37,232 nucleotides of DNA from a bacterium (GCA_030426085.1 JAUHYW010000089.1:1-37232), one strand, 5' to 3'; numbered from the stretch's first letter, positions 8,077-16,582 are shown. The notes: a model not told the origin generated them from the sequence alone. A program made the numbers and translations.

Positions 8077-9135
8077 TCAATCGCCGAGCGATCCCACCGA
8101 TCGCACCCCCGGCGCCGAGACGACCGTGCCGTCCGACCCGTGCGCGACGGCGAGCGCCGCGTCCCCCAGAAACGCCCGGACGACCGCGACGTGGGTCTCG
8201 GCGTGCGGCGACCACACCCCGCAGCGGAAGCAGCCCCCGGCGAAGGCCATCGGCAGGATGAGCTGATCGGCGAGGTGCTCGCCCACCGGGGCCTCGCTCT
8301 CGATCCAGGCCCGGGCCTGCTCGATCGCGTCCTCGGCGACCTCTTCGGCCGGCCGCCGCCGCCGCCCGAAGGCCGTCACCCGCTCGACCGCCGCCCCGCA
8401 GCGCAGCTCGATGGCCACCACGTTGCCCGGGCCCGGTGAGGGCAGCCGCAGGTTGCGCGCCTGATCCCGGCCCAGGTCGAACGCCCGGCGCACGACCGCC
8501 AGCTCGCGGGTGCCGATCGCGTCGGGCAGGTGGGCCGACAGCGCCCACGCCTCGAGCTCGGGGTCGCCGTCCTTCTCCATGCGCTCGAACGGGGCGCTCG
8601 GCAGCCCCGGCTCGACCTCGAGCACGAAGCGCCCCCCGCCCGCCGGGAAGAAGCCGGCCCGCTCGAATCGGGCCTCGGCCCGGACCCCCATCTCGTGCAG
8701 CGCGGGCAGGTAGATGCGCTCGAAGAAGCCGAACGGCGGCGACATGGGGTTGTGGGTGCCGCCCTCGAAGACGACGGTCGACGGCCGATCGGCGGCGAGC
8801 AGGACCGGCAGCACCGTCTGGCACACCAGCACCGCGCTGCCCGCCGTGCCCACCGCGAACTCGAAGGTGCCGCCCCGGGGCGCGCCGGGCACCAGCGTCA
8901 GGGCCGTCGACCGCAGCTCGGCCCCCGCGACCCGACCGCCGCAGACGGTGGCCACCGCCTTGACCGCGGTCAGGTGCTGCCGCAGCAGCCCGTCCTTCTT
9001 GCGCTTCGCCCGGACGTGATCGACCCGCAGCGGCCGCCCGCAGACCGCGGCCAGGCTCAGCGACGAGCGCACGATCTGCCCCCCGCCTTCGCCCATGCGC
9101 CCGTCGATGCGCACCTCGTCGTATCGCTCACCCAT
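8077..9135 (-). CDS. rtcA: RNA 3'-terminal phosphate cyclase
   Basis: RtcA converts an RNA 3'-phosphate to a 2',3'-cyclic phosphate through a covalent enzyme-AMP step. The 352-residue protein has the family N-terminus RIDGRMGEGGGQIVRSSLSLA, KRKKDGLLRQHLTAVKA, EGGTHNPMSPPF at 124-135, and HLADQ at 287-291, whose His corresponds to the adenylated His309 of E. coli RtcA. A run of His, Cys and Asp residues (GCFRCGVWSPHAETHVAVV) lies near the C-terminus. Its ATG is three bases after the rtcB stop, so both belong to one operon expected to run from the sigma-54 promoter upstream of rtcB. Confidence 0.95.
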   Translation of the reverse strand: MGERYDEVRIDGRMGEGGGQIVRSSLSLAAVCGRPLRVDHVRAKRKKDGLLRQHLTAVKAVATVCGGRVAGAELRSTALTLVPGAPRGGTFEFAVGTAGSAVLVCQTVLPVLLAADRPSTVVFEGGTHNPMSPPFGFFERIYLPALHEMGVRAEARFERAGFFPAGGGRFVLEVEPGLPSAPFERMEKDGDPELEAWALSAHLPDAIGTRELAVVRRAFDLGRDQARNLRLPSPGPGNVVAIELRCGAAVERVTAFGRRRRPAEEVAEDAIEQARAWIESEAPVGEHLADQLILPMAFAGGCFRCGVWSPHAETHVAVVRAFLGDAALAVAHGSDGTVVSAPGVRSVGSLGD

Positions 9136-9138
9136 CGC

Positions 9139-10413
<1,275 letters not shown>

Positions 10414-10472
10414 CGGATGTCTCCGTGGTGAGGGGCGGCCGGGGGTGGCCGCCGGGACGCCCCGCCACAAGA

Positions 10473-10488
10473 GCAGCGCCCGTGCCAA
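10473..10488 (-). promoter_or_regulatory. Sigma-54 promoter of rtcBA
   Basis: Read on the minus strand the site is TTGGCACGGGCGCTGC, matching the -24/-12 consensus with the invariant GG (10486, 10485) and GC (10474, 10473) separated by exactly ten bases. The predicted start point is near 10461, giving a leader of about 48 bases to the rtcB ATG with GGAGA in it. The divergent sigma-54 activator gene rtcR fits regulation of rtcBA by RtcR, as known in E. coli. Confidence 0.85.
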
Positions 10489-10518
10489 CCCCGAAAAATG
10501 GGGCTTCCGGGCGCTCGG

Positions 10519-10550
10519 GGGATACAATCGATATAGATCTCGCTAGAATC
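10519..10550. promoter_or_regulatory. AT-rich island between rtcB and rtcR; candidate RtcR upstream site and rtcR promoter
   Basis: Within 145 intergenic bases this is the only AT-rich patch (GATACAATCGATATAGATCT, then CGCTAGAATCT). It lies 30-60 bases upstream of the -24 element, a possible place for enhancer binding by RtcR. It also contains TACAAT (10523-10528) and TAGAAT (10544-10549), either of which could be a -10 box for rtcR. No strong -35 or clean inverted repeat is visible, so both roles are inference. Confidence 0.35.
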
Positions 10551-10558
10551 TGCGCGAG

Positions 10559-12214
10559 ATGGATAGCACTTCGGCCCCCAACCCCGGAGAGACCCGCCCG
10601 CTGGTGGTGCTCGGCATGTACGGCGCCACCCTCGACAAAGGCGTCGGGCCCAAGCGGTGGCATCGGTGGCGGCCGACGGTTGCGCTGTGCAGCCAGCCCG
10701 ACCTGGTGGTGCGCCGGCTCGAGCTGCTGCACGACCGGGCGATGACCCGCAGCGCGGCGCAGCTCGTCGACGACCTGGCGGCGGTGTCGCCCGAGACCGA
10801 GGTGATCCTGCGGCCGCTCGCGCTCGACGACCCGTGGGACTTCGAAGAGGTCTTCGGCGCCCTGCACGACTTCGCCCGGGCCTACCCGTTCGACCCCGAG
10901 GCCGAGGACTACCGGATCCACATCACCACCGGCACCCATGTGATGCAGATCTGCTGGTTCCTGCTCGCCGAGTCGCGGCACATCCCGGCCCGGCTGGTGC
11001 AAGCCACGCCGCCCGACCGGTGGGACAGCGGCCAGCCGGGCGGCGTCAGCACCATCGACCTCGACCTCTCCCGCTACGACGCCATCGCCCGCCGCTTCGC
11101 CGCCGAGCGGGCGGAGGGGCTGGCCTTCCTCAAGGCGGGCATCGACACGAAGAGCCCCGCCTTCAACCGCCTGATCGCGTCCATCGAGCGGGTCGCCCTG
11201 CGCACCCGGGAGCCGATGCTGCTCACCGGCCCCACCGGCGCCGGCAAGTCCCGGCTGGCGCGGCGGATCTACGCGCTCAAGAGGCAGCGGCGGCAGATCG
11301 AAGGCCCGCTGGTCGAGGTCAACTGCGCGACGCTGCGGGGCGACGGGGCGATGAGCGCGCTCTTCGGCCACACCCGGGGCGCGTTCACCGGGGCGGCGGG
11401 CGCCCGCGACGGCCTGCTGCGGGCGGCCGACGGGGGCCTGCTCTTCCTCGACGAGATCGGCGAGCTGGGCCCCGACGAGCAGGCGATGCTGCTCGGGGCC
11501 ATCGAGCGCAAGGTCTTCCTGCCGGTCGGCGCCGACCGCGAGGCGCGCAGCGACTTCCAGCTCATCGCCGGCACCAACCGCGACCTCGACGACGAGGTGC
11601 GCGCCGGGCGCTTCCGGGCCGACCTGCTCGCCCGCATCGACCTGTGGACCTTCCGCCTGCCGGCCCTGCGCGAGCGGCGGGAGGACATCGCGCCCAACCT
11701 CGACTTCGAGCTGACCCGCTGCGGCGAGCGGCTCGGCGCGCGGATCACCATCAACCGCGAGGCCCGCCGCCGCTTCCTCGCCTGGGCCGAGGGCCCCGAG
11801 GCCCGCTGGCCGGGCAACTTCCGCGACTTCGGGGCGGCCGTCATGCGCATGGCGACCCTGGCCCCGGCGGGGCGCATCGATCGGGCGACGGTGGACGAGG
11901 AGGTCGCCCGTGACGTCGCGCGCCGCGGGGCCCCGCCGCCCGCCGAGGACACCGACGCCCCGCTGCTGACCGCCGCCCTGGGCGCCACGGCCCTGACGCT
12001 CGACCGCTTCGACGCGGTGCAGCTCGCCGAGGTGATCCGGACCTGCCGCCGCCACCCGAGCCTCGCCGCCGCCGGCCGGGCGCTGTTCGCGGTGTCCCGG
12101 ACCCGGCGCAAGTCGAACAACGACAGCGACCGGCTGCGCAAGTACCTGGCGAAGTTCGGCCTGAGCTTCGAAGCCATCCAGCAGATGCCATGGGAGCAGA
12201 TGCCATGGGAGTGA
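10559..12214 (+). CDS. rtcR: Sigma-54-dependent activator of the RNA repair operon
   Basis: The 551-residue protein has an N-terminal sensory domain (about 1-180) of the RtcR/CARF type, with VVLGMYGATLDKG at 16-28 and the HITTGTHVMQICWFLLAES segment at 121-139. The AAA+ module has Walker A GPTGAGKS at 224-231, the sigma-54-contacting GAFTGA loop at 274-279, and Walker B LLFLDEIGEL at 294-303. The C-terminal region carries the DNA-binding helices (around SLAAAGRALFAVSRTRRKSNNDSDRL). E. coli RtcR activates rtcBA on sensing RNA with 2',3'-cyclic phosphate ends. The last residues QMPWEQMPWE come from a perfect 15-bp duplication. ATG 10559 has only a weak ribosome site. Confidence 0.94.
   Translation: MDSTSAPNPGETRPLVVLGMYGATLDKGVGPKRWHRWRPTVALCSQPDLVVRRLELLHDRAMTRSAAQLVDDLAAVSPETEVILRPLALDDPWDFEEVFGALHDFARAYPFDPEAEDYRIHITTGTHVMQICWFLLAESRHIPARLVQATPPDRWDSGQPGGVSTIDLDLSRYDAIARRFAAERAEGLAFLKAGIDTKSPAFNRLIASIERVALRTREPMLLTGPTGAGKSRLARRIYALKRQRRQIEGPLVEVNCATLRGDGAMSALFGHTRGAFTGAAGARDGLLRAADGGLLFLDEIGELGPDEQAMLLGAIERKVFLPVGADREARSDFQLIAGTNRDLDDEVRAGRFRADLLARIDLWTFRLPALRERREDIAPNLDFELTRCGERLGARITINREARRRFLAWAEGPEARWPGNFRDFGAAVMRMATLAPAGRIDRATVDEEVARDVARRGAPPPAEDTDAPLLTAALGATALTLDRFDAVQLAEVIRTCRRHPSLAAAGRALFAVSRTRRKSNNDSDRLRKYLAKFGLSFEAIQQMPWEQMPWE
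12182..12211 (+). repeat. Perfect 15-bp tandem duplication at the rtcR 3' end
   Basis: CAGATGCCATGGGAG occurs twice in direct succession (12182-12196 and 12197-12211), immediately before the rtcR TGA. It adds five residues in frame (QMPWE twice), and the second copy places a purine-rich GGGAG just upstream of the next ATG (12219). Confidence 0.9.
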
Positions 12215-12218
12215 CCCG

Positions 12219-12755
12219 ATGAAGGCCCCCGCCAACCCCTTCCTCGCCGCCGCGGCGGCGCTCGAAGCCGAAGTCCGCCGGCGCCACCCGGACTACGCCG
12301 CCCCCGATGGCTTCGACGGCTACGGCGAGGGGCCCGACCGCTACGTCTGCACCACCTACTGCGTCGAGATCCTGCGCCGGGCGGGCGTGCCCGTCGATCA
12401 GGCGCTGGACGACCGCATCAACATCGAAGACTTCGACCCGCCCCTCGCCGCCGCGGTGGAGCGGGGCGACGACGCGATCGCCGGCATCGCCTGGGCCCTG
12501 GCCGAGGCGGGATACGGCGAGCGGCTGGCCGACATCGAGGCCATCGCCCCCGGCGACTTCGTGCAGTACTGGTACACGACCGCCGCCGGGGGGCTGGCGG
12601 GCCACGTCGGGCTGGTCGTCGAGCGCACGCCGGACGGCATCCGGCTGCACGGATCGCACAAGAGCACCCGGGGCATCGCGGTGCACCCCGAGGTGATCCG
12701 GCTCGACAACAAGCGCGCGATCTTCGCCGTGCGGCCGAGCGCGCCCGCCGCCTGA
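12219..12755 (+). CDS. NlpC/P60- or CHAP-like putative cysteine hydrolase
   Basis: The 178-residue protein has a pattern of the papain-like NlpC/P60 superfamily: candidate nucleophile Cys in YVCTTYCVEILRRAG (C44 or C48), then PGDFVQYWYTTAAGG leading to AGHVGLVVE with candidate His129, and a later HGSH. Such enzymes cut peptide or amide bonds, often in cell walls, but no signal peptide or wall-binding domain is present, so it may act in the cytoplasm. It starts four bases after rtcR and is probably co-transcribed with it. No link between this family and RNA repair is known to me. It could instead belong to the neighbouring phage, but the tight spacing to rtcR argues for a chromosomal gene. Confidence 0.65.
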   Translation: MKAPANPFLAAAAALEAEVRRRHPDYAAPDGFDGYGEGPDRYVCTTYCVEILRRAGVPVDQALDDRINIEDFDPPLAAAVERGDDAIAGIAWALAEAGYGERLADIEAIAPGDFVQYWYTTAAGGLAGHVGLVVERTPDGIRLHGSHKSTRGIAVHPEVIRLDNKRAIFAVRPSAPAA

Positions 12756-12841
12756 ATTCCGTCGACGGTGCAAACCGCTGCACTGCGTCGGGCCCCGCCA
12801 GAGTGCGGCATCCCGCATGCTGTGGTGGCCCCCAGCTGCCA

Positions 12842-12991
12842 CGAAATGCCGATTCCAGGAACAGCAGGAACAGGCGGCCGAGCCCCGACGTCGCAGACGG
12901 TGTCGCCGTCGAGGTCGGTCGGCTCGACGCCCGCCCAGGAGGGGTTCGAGCTGTCGACGGCGTGGGCGTCGGCGAAGGTCGCCGGCAGCCC
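12842..12991 (-). pseudogene. Possible remnant of an exported Ca-binding-type protein
   Basis: One minus-strand frame gives a strikingly protein-like stretch of about 50 residues, including SSNPSWAGVEPTDLDGDTVC and a following ARPPVPAVPGIG. The DLDGDTVCD phrase resembles short acidic calcium-binding repeats of exported proteins. There is no good start and no clean end; the frame runs on into antisense of the neighbouring gene. Upstream it continues into the 60-bp array in a shared phrase (ARVVAAG), so the array may have grown at the edge of this fragment. Confidence 0.25.
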
Positions 12992-13665
12992 GGCGGCGAC
13001 CACTCGGGCGCTGGGCCCGCAGCGATCGCCGTTCACCACGCTCCGAGCCTCGGCCGAGCTGCCCGCCGGCGGCGACCACCATGCGCCGGGCGGCGACCAC
13101 TCGGGCGCTGGGCCCGCGGCGATCGAAGCCTCGGCGAGCTGCCCCTGGCGTCGGTCACCCAGGCGCGCCGGGCCGCGGCGATCGAGGCCTCGGCCGAGCT
13201 GCCCGCCGGCGGCGGCCACCATGGGCGGGCCCGTGGCGCTGGGCCCGCGGCGATCGAAGCCTCGGCCTCACCTGCCCGTTCGCCACGATCTGCCCGCCGG
13301 CGGCGACCACCAGACGCTGGGCCACGGTGATCGAAGCCTCGGCCGAGCTGCCCGCCGGCGGCGACCACTCGGGCGCTGGGCCCGCAGCGATCGAGGCCTC
13401 GGCCGAGCTGCCCGCCGGCGGCGACCACTCGGGCGCTGGGCCCGCATCGAGGCCGTTCGCCACGCTCCGAGCCTCGGCCGAGCTGCCCGCCGGCGGCGAC
13501 CACTCGGGCGCTGGGCCCGCGGCGATCGAGGCCTCGGCCGAGCTGCCCGCCGACGGCGACCACGGGCCCGCGGCGATCGAGGCCTCGGCCGAGCTGCCCG
13601 CCGGCGGCGACCACCATGCGCCGGGCCCGCGGCGATCGAGGCTCGGCCGAGCTGCCGCGGCGATC
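12990..13665. repeat. Degenerate 60-bp tandem repeat array, about 10 units
   Basis: The canonical unit is exactly 60 bp, clearest from 13335 to 13440 where two copies are nearly identical. Each has a core GCCTCGGCCGAGCTGCCCGC followed by a CGGCGGCGACCAC block, a TCGGGCGCTGGGCCCGC block and a CGATCGA link. Other copies are mosaics: some lack the middle block (near 13560), others carry inserts such as GTTCGCCACGCTCCGAG (13034-13049 and 13454-13470). The period is a multiple of three, so every frame yields a 20-residue repeat and none is clearly favoured. It lies between the last chromosomal gene and the methylase. Confidence 0.85.
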
Positions 13666-13856
13666 CACACCGCGGTTGCGCAGCCACTCAAGGTGCAACC
13701 GCCCGGGACCGCGTCCGCGCGGGCCTATTCGTCGGAGTGGCGTGGTTGCGCGGTTGCGCTGCGCCTGAACTTGGGAGGCTTCGGTGTCGGCCGACACCCC
13801 GCCCTACGCGGCACCGGGCTGCCGAAAAATCAATGGGGGGCGGATGCGCAGAACCG

Positions 13857-13875
13857 GGCGCGCGTGAAGCGCGCC
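13857..13875 (-). terminator. Hairpin downstream of the methylase gene, candidate terminator
   Basis: A perfect 7-bp stem GGCGCGC/GCGCGCC with a five-base loop starts 26 bases after the methylase stop on its coding strand. A run of five T follows about 25 bases later rather than directly, so rho-independent termination is only possible, not convincing. Confidence 0.35.
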
Positions 13876-13901
13876 ATGGCCCTCGTCGGTGCCTGAGTCG
13901 G

Positions 13902-14789
13902 TCAGGCGGCCAGGCAGCCCGGGCTGAACCAGATCGTCTCCGACCGGGCCCGCCGGCGGCCCTCGGGCGAGGTCTGGTAGCCGGCCCCGCCTCGGCACGC
14001 GTCCCACCGGTAGGTCGTCCAGCCGGCCGGCACCTCCCGCCCATCCTCGTAGCCGCACACGGCGATCCTGAGACGAGGGTCGTCGCCCACCTCGCAGGCC
14101 CAGCGCCAGACCTCGCCGGCGATGTCGCCCTGCTCGGCGGCGTAGGTCACCCCGACACCGTAGGGCGGATCGAGGAAGAGCCCGGTGCGTCGGCGCGCCG
14201 GGCCCAGCCCGAGCGCCGTGCGGCTTCGAAGGCGGGTCCAGTCGCCGCAGACGACCTTCACCGCCCGCACCCGCTTGCTGACCCACCGCAGCCGATCGGC
14301 GCCGCACCGCGCATGCACGCCGCTGTTGCTGCCGATGTTGGGCAGCCGGGGCCCGGTCGCCCCGTCGCACCAGGTCGAGCCGATGGTGGCGGACTGGCCG
14401 TGCAGCCACCAGCCGGCGAGCTCGACGTCGAAGAAGCTGGGGTCGCACCGGAGCTGCTCGGCGAGTTGGCGGCGCCGGGCCACCAGCACCGACTGCCGAG
14501 CGGCCATGTCGACCTCGATGACCGGGGTGCACGCCGCGGCGACCACCGACTCGACGTCGGCCTGGATGGCCCGCCAGGCGTTCGCGAGCAAGCCGTCGGC
14601 GTCGTTGACGATCTCCCGGCCGCCGCTGTGGTCGCCGGGGCGGTAGAGCAGGACGGCGCCGGCGCCGAAGAACGGCTCGACGTAGCTGTGGACGTCGCCG
14701 AAGCGCCGCCACACCTCGGCGCCGACCTGGCGCTTGTTGCCGAAGTAGGGGAACGGAGTTCGGACTCGCGGCGCCGATGAGCACTTCAT
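13902..14789 (-). CDS. D12-class N6-adenine DNA methyltransferase
   Basis: The 295-residue protein fits the Dam/D12 class: PFPYFGNKR at 12-20, SAM-binding VEPFFGAGAV at 37-46, and catalytic DPPY at 207-210 (in GLFLDPPYGVGVTY). It should transfer methyl from S-adenosylmethionine to adenine N6; the recognition site cannot be read from sequence. No restriction enzyme is adjacent, so it looks like an orphan phage methylase for protection or regulation. It is the last gene of a minus-strand group with the 91-residue gene and the repeat protein; 78 bases separate it from the former. Confidence 0.88.
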   Translation of the reverse strand: MKCSSAPRVRTPFPYFGNKRQVGAEVWRRFGDVHSYVEPFFGAGAVLLYRPGDHSGGREIVNDADGLLANAWRAIQADVESVVAAACTPVIEVDMAARQSVLVARRRQLAEQLRCDPSFFDVELAGWWLHGQSATIGSTWCDGATGPRLPNIGSNSGVHARCGADRLRWVSKRVRAVKVVCGDWTRLRSRTALGLGPARRRTGLFLDPPYGVGVTYAAEQGDIAGEVWRWACEVGDDPRLRIAVCGYEDGREVPAGWTTYRWDACRGGAGYQTSPEGRRRARSETIWFSPGCLAA

Positions 14790-14867
14790 GTGTCGGCCTC
14801 AGCAGTGTGCGAAGCCGGACACTCGCGTGGAAGAATGGGTGCCCGAGGCGACTGGGCCCGACTGGCG

Positions 14868-15143
14868 CTATGCCTCCATGGGGGTTCGGTACACCTCGCT
14901 GCGCGCCAGGTCGGCGGCGAGCGCCACGGCCCGGTCGATCGCCGAGGGGGGCAGGACCACCAGCACGTCGCGACCGGCGCGCACCGAGCGGGCTATGTCG
15001 GCCGCGCAGACCCTCACGTCGAGCACGACGAGCTGCTCGCCTGAAGGGTCCGGGAGCTGATCGAGAGGATCGCCGTCTGCGACGAGCACGCGCCACCCGG
15101 CACCGCTGAATGTGGGCCCGGGCCCGATTGCGAAGGCGCTCAT
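14868..15143 (-). CDS. Small protein of unknown function (91 aa)
   Basis: ATG 15143 gives a 91-residue protein with an alpha/beta look: WRVLVADGDPLDQL, EQLVVLDVRVCAADIARSV and GRDVLVVLPPSAIDRAVALAADLARSE. The alternating strand-helix pattern resembles a small Rossmann-like or receiver-like fold, but no phosphorylation or cofactor motif is evident. It lies 14 bases after the repeat-protein stop and ahead of the methylase in the same direction. Function is unknown. Confidence 0.55.
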   Translation of the reverse strand: MSAFAIGPGPTFSGAGWRVLVADGDPLDQLPDPSGEQLVVLDVRVCAADIARSVRAGRDVLVVLPPSAIDRAVALAADLARSEVYRTPMEA

Positions 15144-15157
15144 GACTCGACGCGTGT

Positions 15158-15799
15158 TCAGGTGCGGCTCGAGGCGCTGGAACCCGGCGCGAGGGGGCAC
15201 GGGGCGTCCACGGCCGGGCGGGCGGTCGGCTGGCGCACCGAGGCGCTGGCGCCCGGGTCGACGGGGCCCAAGTCGACGGCGGGCCGGCGCATCGAGGGGC
15301 TGGCGCCCGGGTCGAGGCGGCCCGGGGCGCCCGCGGCGGGGTCGACGGTCGGCTGGCGCATCGAGGCGCTGGCGCCCGGGTCCAAGTCGGCGGCGGGCCG
15401 GCGCATCGAGGGGCTGGCGCCCGGGTCGCGGCGGCCCGGGGCGCCCGCGGCGGGGTCGACGGTCGGCTGGCGCATCGAGGCGCTGGCGCCCGGGTCGACG
15501 GGGTACATCGACGGCTGATCCGGGCCGCCGGTGGACGGCTCGAAGGAGTCGACGGCGGGCCGGCGCATCGAGGGGCTGGCGCCCGGGTCGAGGCGGCCCG
15601 GGGCGCCCGCGGCGTGGTCGACGGTCGGCTGGCGCATCGAGGCGCTGGCGCCCGGGTCGACGGGGCTCGCGGGCTGGTACATCGACGGCTGATCCAGCGA
15701 GGTGGCGGCGGGGTCGACGGTCGGCTGGCGCATCGAGGCGCTGGCGCCCAGGTTGGCGAACGTGGCGATGAGGGTGAGCGCGGCGAGTACGGGTCGCAT
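15158..15799 (-). CDS. Secreted protein built of 11-residue repeats
   Basis: The 213-residue product from ATG 15799 has an N-terminal signal peptide (charged start, LAALTLIATFANL hydrophobic core, ASA cleavage-type end). ATG 15799 is preferred to a longer frame because GGAG lies seven bases upstream and the signal peptide follows directly. The mature chain consists of an element DPGASASMRQP or DPGASPSMRRP, present eight times with a weaker ninth copy, joined by Ala/Gly/Pro-rich linkers of varying length. The two versions alternate through much of the chain. No known domain is recognised. As an exported repeat protein inside a prophage it may alter the host surface, which is inference. Confidence 0.6.
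   Translation of the reverse strand: MRPVLAALTLIATFANLGASASMRQPTVDPAATSLDQPSMYQPASPVDPGASASMRQPTVDHAAGAPGRLDPGASPSMRRPAVDSFEPSTGGPDQPSMYPVDPGASASMRQPTVDPAAGAPGRRDPGASPSMRRPAADLDPGASASMRQPTVDPAAGAPGRLDPGASPSMRRPAVDLGPVDPGASASVRQPTARPAVDAPCPLAPGSSASSRT
15235..15755 (-). repeat. Eight dispersed copies of a ~29-bp core repeat within the secreted-protein gene
   Basis: The core GGCGCATCGAGGCGCTGGCG continuing into CCCGGGTC recurs near 15237, 15288, 15355, 15401, 15472, 15562, 15631 and 15728 with few substitutions. Intervals vary from 46 to 97 bases, so the copies are not in strict tandem. The second version has G for C at the alanine codon position, giving PSMRR instead of ASMRQ. Confidence 0.85.
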
Positions 15800-15931
15800 C
15801 GGATCTCCGGTGCCCGAGGGCGTTGGGGTGAGATCCAGCCGTCGCGCACCCCGAGGGGTGCCGGCAGCGACATCAACCGTCGGAGGCCGCAGCGGTCGAA
15901 GCACCCGTCGTTGCGGGTGTCGGCACCGCTG

Positions 15932-16387
15932 CTATTCGTCGCTGGCCTGCAGGTGCACGATGCACCACCGTCTGCTGCGGTTGAGGCCGACGGCGACGAG
16001 CACGCCGGCGTCGACGTACTCGCGCAGCCAGCGCCGCGCCCGCGAACGCCCGCCGGCGACATCAGAGACCTCATCGAGCCGGATGGACGTCTCGCCCGCG
16101 AGCAGCTCCTCGACCGGTGGCCGTCGGCCGTCGGCTGGCGTGAAGGCCAGGGCGCCGAATCGCCGGCGCCGGCGACTCACGAGAGAGCGGCTGCAGCGCA
16201 GCTCGGCGGCCACCTCCGTGTCCGAGCGCCGAGCTTGGGCCCGAGGCCCGCCGGCTTCGCGCAGCCACCCCTCGCGCGCGGCCACGACCCGCCAGTTGAT
16301 CGCGCTGTCGCGAGGACGGCGCTGGCCTCGGCGCCAGCTGTCTGGCGGCCGGGGACGATCCGAACGGCTGACCCTCGATCCCCGCAT
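15932..16387 (-). CDS. Helix-turn-helix phage-region regulator candidate
   Basis: The 151-residue basic protein has a helix-turn-helix-like segment around 55-78 (DTEVAAELRCSRSLVSRRRR) and a winged-helix-like C-terminus (RARRWLREYVDAGVLVAVGL, then SRRWCIVHLQ). It starts at ATG 16387, with GGAGG two to six bases upstream. It is the first gene of the leftward accessory group and faces the divergent lipoprotein gene, a usual place for a regulator. The domain call rests on pattern only; the regulated genes are unknown. Confidence 0.55.
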   Translation of the reverse strand: MRGSRVSRSDRPRPPDSWRRGQRRPRDSAINWRVVAAREGWLREAGGPRAQARRSDTEVAAELRCSRSLVSRRRRRFGALAFTPADGRRPPVEELLAGETSIRLDEVSDVAGGRSRARRWLREYVDAGVLVAVGLNRSRRWCIVHLQASDE

Positions 16388-16517
16388 TGCCTCCCTCCAC
16401 TAAACGCTGAACATGCTACCAGTGAACGGGGGTTCCGGTCTGCTGGGCTACGCACGAATTGCCTTGCAGTGCAGCAGCTTGGCAGTAGCCTGGGCTGGCC
16501 ATGTGCCGGGGCGTTCG

Positions 16518-16527
16518 TTTCGAACAC
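16518..16527 (+). promoter_or_regulatory. Recurring motif TTTCGAACAC, copy 1 (intergenic)
   Basis: This copy lies between the divergent HTH regulator and lipoprotein genes, 56 bases before the lipoprotein ATG. It shares 14 bases (GTTTCGAACACCCA) with the copy at 30725. A CACCC/GGGTG stem (16525-16540) follows. Confidence 0.4.
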
Positions 16528-16582
16528 CCACCGAAGGGTGACGGCGTGGGGCGGGCTGGCCTATGCTGCCTGGGGAGGTGGC

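Larger units (their letters stand above)
12756..13901. other. Long gene-poor region between chromosomal genes and phage module
   Basis: These 1146 bases contain no gene I can support. From left to right: unassigned sequence; a protein-like remnant on the minus strand (12842-12991); the 60-bp degenerate tandem array (about 12990-13665); a perfect 16-base palindrome GGTGTCGGCCGACACC (13783-13798); an AT-rich spot CGAAAAATCAATGG (about 13823-13836); and a hairpin before the methylase stop. Long open frames exist in several frames on both strands but only reflect GC content and a repeat period divisible by three. It is the likely left boundary zone of the phage, although no att repeat could be identified. 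Confidence 0.5.

Noticed and set aside
12990-13665. CRISPR array
   Set aside because: Repeats are about 60 bp and directly contiguous with no unique spacers, and there are no cas genes.
13033-13797. Several open frames across the 60-bp array
   Set aside because: The repeat period is divisible by three and free of stops in most frames, so all frames are open; no start with ribosome site or signal peptide supports any of them.
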